A stretch of DNA of 16,548 bases from Stomatobaculum longum (GTDB lineage: Bacteria; Bacillota; Clostridia; Lachnospirales; Lachnospiraceae): assembly GCA_905370385.1 (NCBI GenBank), contig CAJPKN010000024.1:1-16548 (forward strand), given 5' to 3'. Below, in pieces: positions 13,756-16,548 of this stretch; position 1 is the stretch's first letter, and every line of letters begins with the position of its first letter. The notes under the pieces are model-generated. The model worked only from the letters and a program-made list of their open reading frames with translations, ran no database searches and had not been told where the DNA came from. The position numbers were made by a program, and so were the translations under genes.

Positions 13756-15084
13756 TTACACAATGACGATTTGCTGCCGCAAATAGGAGGGCAGCGAGGT
13801 TCCGTTGTCGCCGTAGCAGAGAGAATTCCAGAGATCCGCGGCGTGCACTTCGGCTTGGAAGAGATCGCGCGCGGCGGGAGAGCGGAGCAGGCTTTCCGCG
13901 GCAGCCGGCCGACTGACCATGGGAATGGTGGCAGCCTGCTTTAAGAGAGAGAGAAGGGCCTCCGAGTCCCGGCGAAAGCCGAGTAGGCGTGCATAGGGGG
14001 CGGCGCCGATCGGCGGCAAATCTCCGGCCTTTTTGCCTTCGGCCGAAGCGGCTGCTACGGCCTCTTCGCGTGCGGCATTCTTCCAACGGAGAAGATCGGA
14101 TTTTCGTATTCCTAGGAAGATATGTGTCAGCGCGCGCGCCACGCGGGTGTGCGTGTACTGTCTGGTCTTTAGACTGTTCACAAGCGCCTCATAGTTCTCC
14201 TCGCGGAACTCCGCATTCGCAATGCGGTCCGCAAGATCCTCCGAGACATCGGAGAAGGAGGAAAGCGCGGTCCCCTCATAGAGCTGATCCAGGACGCGGC
14301 GCTCAATGGGACCGACCATGCAGGCGGGATTTAAATAGGGGGCAGAGGCAAAGACCTCCGCAGCGGCGCGCGGCACCATGCGGATTAAATCGTCCCAAGA
14401 ACCGCCGTTTAAAATGTGGGAGCGTATGGCGGTTGCGGAACTGAAATCGCCCTGCAGTATGGGATCGTGGTAGTCGCTGCCCTTTCTCGAGACCGTGGTC
14501 AGGCGAATCGGGATGCGTTCCGCACGTGCGGCGCGCGCATACTCAAAGGCGAGAATGTTGTTCGGCTTTGAAAGCAGTTCACGCGTGCGAAGCAGGAGAG
14601 AATTGTCCGCGCCTGCCTGAAACAAATCGGCTGCGATGGCATTGACCCTGGCTTCCGCATAGGTGAGGCCGGTTTTTAAACCCTCACGCAGACTGTGCTG
14701 AAACGCCTCCGAGCCCTCATCAATCACATCGAGGAGCATGGAGAGCTCTTCCGCAGAGACATCTTCGGTACCGCAGCAGAGATTCGGAATGCCGAGTCCC
14801 GCAAGCATGCTCACGCCGTAGGCCGCGTAGTCACGGGCGGAAGCAGAGCTGAAAGGGGTCGGAATCTCGAAAACGGCGTCCGCACCGGCGCGCAGCGCCG
14901 CCTCCGCACGCTTCAGGGGCGAATAGATTGCGGGCATGCCGCGCTGCACAAAGTAGCTGCTCAAGAAGACCACGCAGTAGGAGGCACCGGTCAGTGCGCG
15001 CGCATTTCGCATTTGATAGAGATGCCCGTTGTGAAACGGATGATATTCAGCAATAATTCCAACGACCTGCGCAAGATTTATCAT
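13756..15084 (-). CDS. tmcAL: tRNA(Met) cytidine acetate ligase TmcAL
   Basis: A 442-aa enzyme that activates acetate with ATP to acetyl-AMP and transfers it to the wobble cytidine of elongator tRNA-Met (ac4C34), helping decode AUG. The N terminus carries the nucleotidyltransferase motif IIAEYHPFHNGH (H15, H18, H21), followed by the FLSSYFVQRGMPAIYSPLKRAEAAL segment and YGVSMLAGLG. Later signatures are KPNNILAFEYARA, SRKGSDYHD and FSSATAIRSHIL. Length is in the normal 390-440 range (older names YlbM, DUF795). The ATG at 15084 has AGGAGAG just upstream on this strand. It is divergent from ackA, whose product sets the acetate and acetyl-phosphate pools. Confidence 0.92.
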   Translation of the reverse strand: MINLAQVVGIIAEYHPFHNGHLYQMRNARALTGASYCVVFLSSYFVQRGMPAIYSPLKRAEAALRAGADAVFEIPTPFSSASARDYAAYGVSMLAGLGIPNLCCGTEDVSAEELSMLLDVIDEGSEAFQHSLREGLKTGLTYAEARVNAIAADLFQAGADNSLLLRTRELLSKPNNILAFEYARAARAERIPIRLTTVSRKGSDYHDPILQGDFSSATAIRSHILNGGSWDDLIRMVPRAAAEVFASAPYLNPACMVGPIERRVLDQLYEGTALSSFSDVSEDLADRIANAEFREENYEALVNSLKTRQYTHTRVARALTHIFLGIRKSDLLRWKNAAREEAVAAASAEGKKAGDLPPIGAAPYARLLGFRRDSEALLSLLKQAATIPMVSRPAAAESLLRSPAARDLFQAEVHAADLWNSLCYGDNGTSLPSYLRQQIVIV

Positions 15085-15121
15085 ACTCTCTCCTGTATTT
15101 TGAAAAAAACAGCCTTCCGTC

Positions 15122-15151
15122 TTGTCACTCGTTTGTCGATTGGTCTATAAT
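15122..15151 (+). promoter_or_regulatory. ackA promoter (TTGTCA-N18-TATAAT)
   Basis: TTGTCA (15122-15127) and a perfect TATAAT (15146-15151) are spaced by 18 bases. Transcription should start near 15158, giving a leader of about 38 bases with GAAGGGGG before the ackA ATG. Confidence 0.8.
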
Positions 15152-15155
15152 AACA
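15147..15155 (-). promoter_or_regulatory. Candidate extended -10 of the tmcAL promoter
   Basis: On the - strand the same bases that make the ackA -10 read TGTTATTAT, an extended -10 element (TGn-TATTAT, boxes at 15152-15147), about 62 bases before the tmcAL ATG. The expected -35 (15175-15170 on this strand) is only TTTATA, so this rests mainly on the -10. If real, the two divergent promoters share one melting region. Confidence 0.35.
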
Positions 15156-15195
15156 GAGATTGTGAATATTATAAAGTTGAAGGGGGAAACACACA

Positions 15196-16392
15196 ATGAA
15201 AATTCTTGTCATGAACTGCGGAAGCTCTTCTCTCAAGTATCAGCTGATCGATATGGAGAATGAGAGTGTGCTCGCGAAGGGTCTCTGCGAGAGAATCGGA
15301 ATCGAGGGCTCTCTGCTCGCACATACGCCGGCGGGCGGCGAGAAGTATAAGCTCGAGGTTGCGATGCCGACTCACAAGGAGGCGATTGAGCTCGTCATGA
15401 AGGCGCTGGTCGATCCGTCTCACGGTGTCATCAAGAGCACGGATGAGATTTCCGCAATCGGACATCGTGTGGTTCACGGCGGAACGTATTACAGTGCGTC
15501 CGTTCTGGTTGATGAGAACGTCAAGAAGGCGATTGCGGACTGCTTCGATTTGGCCCCCCTTCACAATCCGGCAAACCTCATGGGTATTGAAGCCTGCGAG
15601 GCGGCTATGCCCGGAAAGCCGAATGTCGCTGTGTTTGATACGGCTTTCGGCATGAGCATGCAGGAGAAGGCTTATCTCTACGCACTGCCCTACGAGTACT
15701 ACGAGAAGTATAAGGTTCGCCGCTACGGCTTCCACGGCACCAGCCACAACTTTGTTGCGGGCGAGGTGATTCGCAAGGGCGGTCTGGATCCGAAGAATGC
15801 AAAGGTTGTCGTGTGCCACCTCGGCAACGGCGCTTCGGTCTCCGCATCGATCGGCGGTAAGTGCGTGGATACATCCATGGGCATGACTCCGCTCGAGGGC
15901 CTTATTATGGGCACTCGCTCGGGAGACATTGACCCCGCAATCATTCAGTTTATCTGCGAGCACGAGAAGCTCACGGTTGAGGAGATGACGGATGTTCTGA
16001 ATAAGAAGTCCGGTGTTCTGGGCTTAAGCAACGGCATTTCCTCCGATTTCCGCGACATTGACGATGCGGCAAACGACGGCAACAAGCTCGCAAGGGTGGC
16101 GCTCGACGCTTTCACGCTCCGCGTTGCGAAGTATGTCGGCGCTTATATCACCGAAATGAACGGTGTCGATGCGATTGCCTTCACGGCAGGCGTCGGTGAG
16201 AACGACAAGTTCATGAGAAAGAATATCTGCGCATATCTCGAGTACCTCGGTGTGGAAATTGACGACGAGAGAAACAATGTGCGCGGTGAAGAGCGCCTGG
16301 TTTCGACGGACAGCTCGAAGGTCAAGGTATACCTCCTTCCGACCAACGAGGAGCTCGCAATCGCAAGAGATACGCTCGCACTGACGCAGTAA
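15196..16392 (+). CDS. ackA: Acetate kinase
   Basis: A 398-aa ASKHA-fold kinase that converts acetyl phosphate and ADP to acetate and ATP, the energy-yielding last step of acetate fermentation. Signatures run in order: MNCGSSSLKYQL with N7, GHRVVHGG, DTAFGMSM, RRYGFHGTSHNFV, HLGNGASVSA, MGMTPLEGLIMGTRSGDIDP, and FTAGVGENDKFMRKN near the C terminus. Full family length (about 395-400 aa). The ATG at 15196 has GAAGGGGG upstream. Codon choice is more uniform than in neighbours (frequent AAG, CTC, GGC), in keeping with high expression, though this was judged by eye. It is followed after 58 bases by pta. Confidence 0.98.
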   Translation: MKILVMNCGSSSLKYQLIDMENESVLAKGLCERIGIEGSLLAHTPAGGEKYKLEVAMPTHKEAIELVMKALVDPSHGVIKSTDEISAIGHRVVHGGTYYSASVLVDENVKKAIADCFDLAPLHNPANLMGIEACEAAMPGKPNVAVFDTAFGMSMQEKAYLYALPYEYYEKYKVRRYGFHGTSHNFVAGEVIRKGGLDPKNAKVVVCHLGNGASVSASIGGKCVDTSMGMTPLEGLIMGTRSGDIDPAIIQFICEHEKLTVEEMTDVLNKKSGVLGLSNGISSDFRDIDDAANDGNKLARVALDAFTLRVAKYVGAYITEMNGVDAIAFTAGVGENDKFMRKNICAYLEYLGVEIDDERNNVRGEERLVSTDSSKVKVYLLPTNEELAIARDTLALTQ

Positions 16393-16395
16393 GTT

Positions 16396-16416
16396 TTCGG
16401 GGCAGAACGCTCCGAA
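16396..16416 (+). other. Intercistronic hairpin between ackA and pta
   Basis: TTCGGGGC (16396-16403) pairs with GCTCCGAA (16409-16416) with one G-U and a 5-base loop. It is followed by TCTGTTTCCC, too poor in T for a clear terminator. It may be a partial terminator or an mRNA-stability element that sets the ackA to pta ratio. The function is inference. Confidence 0.5.
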
Positions 16417-16450
16417 TCTGTTTCCCGCAGAGGGAGAAAGGAATAATCCC

Positions 16451-16548
16451 ATGTACACATTCGGTACAATGATTCAGAAGCTCAAAGAGAACCCGAAGAC
16501 CATTGTGTTTACGGAGGGCACGGACCCGCGCATTCTCGAGGCGGCATC
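16451..16548 (+). CDS. pta: Phosphate acetyltransferase, N-terminal fragment
   Basis: The first 32 codons before the window ends. The peptide MYTFGTMIQKLKENPKTIVFTEGTDPRILEAA matches the start of Pta, with the conserved KTIV-x-x-EG-x-D-x-R-x-L-x-A-A pattern. Pta interconverts acetyl-CoA and acetyl phosphate, feeding AckA. AAAGGA (16437-16442) precedes the ATG. It lies 58 bases after ackA in the same direction, forming the standard ackA-pta pair. Confidence 0.9.
   Translation, partial: MYTFGTMIQKLKENPKTIVFTEGTDPRILEAA

Noticed and set aside
15160..15177. Possible Rex (redox repressor) site near the ackA start, from the half-site TTGTGAA
   Set aside because: The second half (expected TTCACAA) does not match, so only one half-site is present.

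Overview
The window reads as chromosomal housekeeping DNA from a moderately GC-rich Firmicute, most likely a Clostridia/Lachnospiraceae-type anaerobe. The evidence is strong Shine-Dalgarno sites (GGAGG types), TTG/ATG starts, a class II galT, DNA polymerase I with a decayed proofreading domain, the UPF0237/UPF0210 gene pair, a CarD-family regulator, TmcAL, and an ackA-pta acetate module. No phage, transposon, CRISPR array or defence island was seen. The species cannot be fixed from the sequence alone.

Layout. Positions 1-95 hold the end of a DMT/EamA-like transporter, closed by a terminator. Positions 158-2413 hold a PadR-type repressor with a TTGACA-N17-TATACT promoter that carries two copies of a 21-bp near-palindromic repeat. 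The repressor overlaps a three-part membrane flavoprotein (flavodoxin-like, SCP2-like and multi-TM regions). Then come a tRNA-Leu(CAA) with its own promoter and terminator (2483-2652), a secreted lipoprotein (2704-3659), and a monocistronic class II galT (3740-5290). A 358-bp gap follows (5291-5648), with hairpins but no credible gene.

Positions 5649-13108 form one tightly packed eight-gene block on the + strand: a small zinc-finger membrane protein (anti-sigma-like), polA, coaE, a YycJ-like MBL nuclease, an ACT-domain protein (UPF0237), UPF0210/DUF711, a membrane-anchored degenerate spermidine-synthase-like protein, and TenA. Most junctions overlap by 1-4 bases. The block ends in a strong bidirectional terminator shared with the convergent carD-like gene. 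tmcAL, also on the - strand, lies upstream of carD and is divergent from ackA. ackA is followed by the start of pta.

How the parts fit. PadR probably controls its own operon with the membrane flavoprotein. AckA and Pta interconvert acetyl-CoA and acetate for ATP, and TmcAL uses acetate and ATP to modify tRNA-Met, so the 3' end of the window is acetate-centred. The polA block mixes DNA repair, CoA synthesis, thiamin salvage and two conserved genes of unknown function. Its least explained members are the spermidine-synthase-like pseudoenzyme and the zinc-finger membrane protein with no sigma gene beside it. I found no clearly new multi-gene system; the best candidates for undescribed biology are the PadR operator/flavoprotein unit and the pseudoenzyme.
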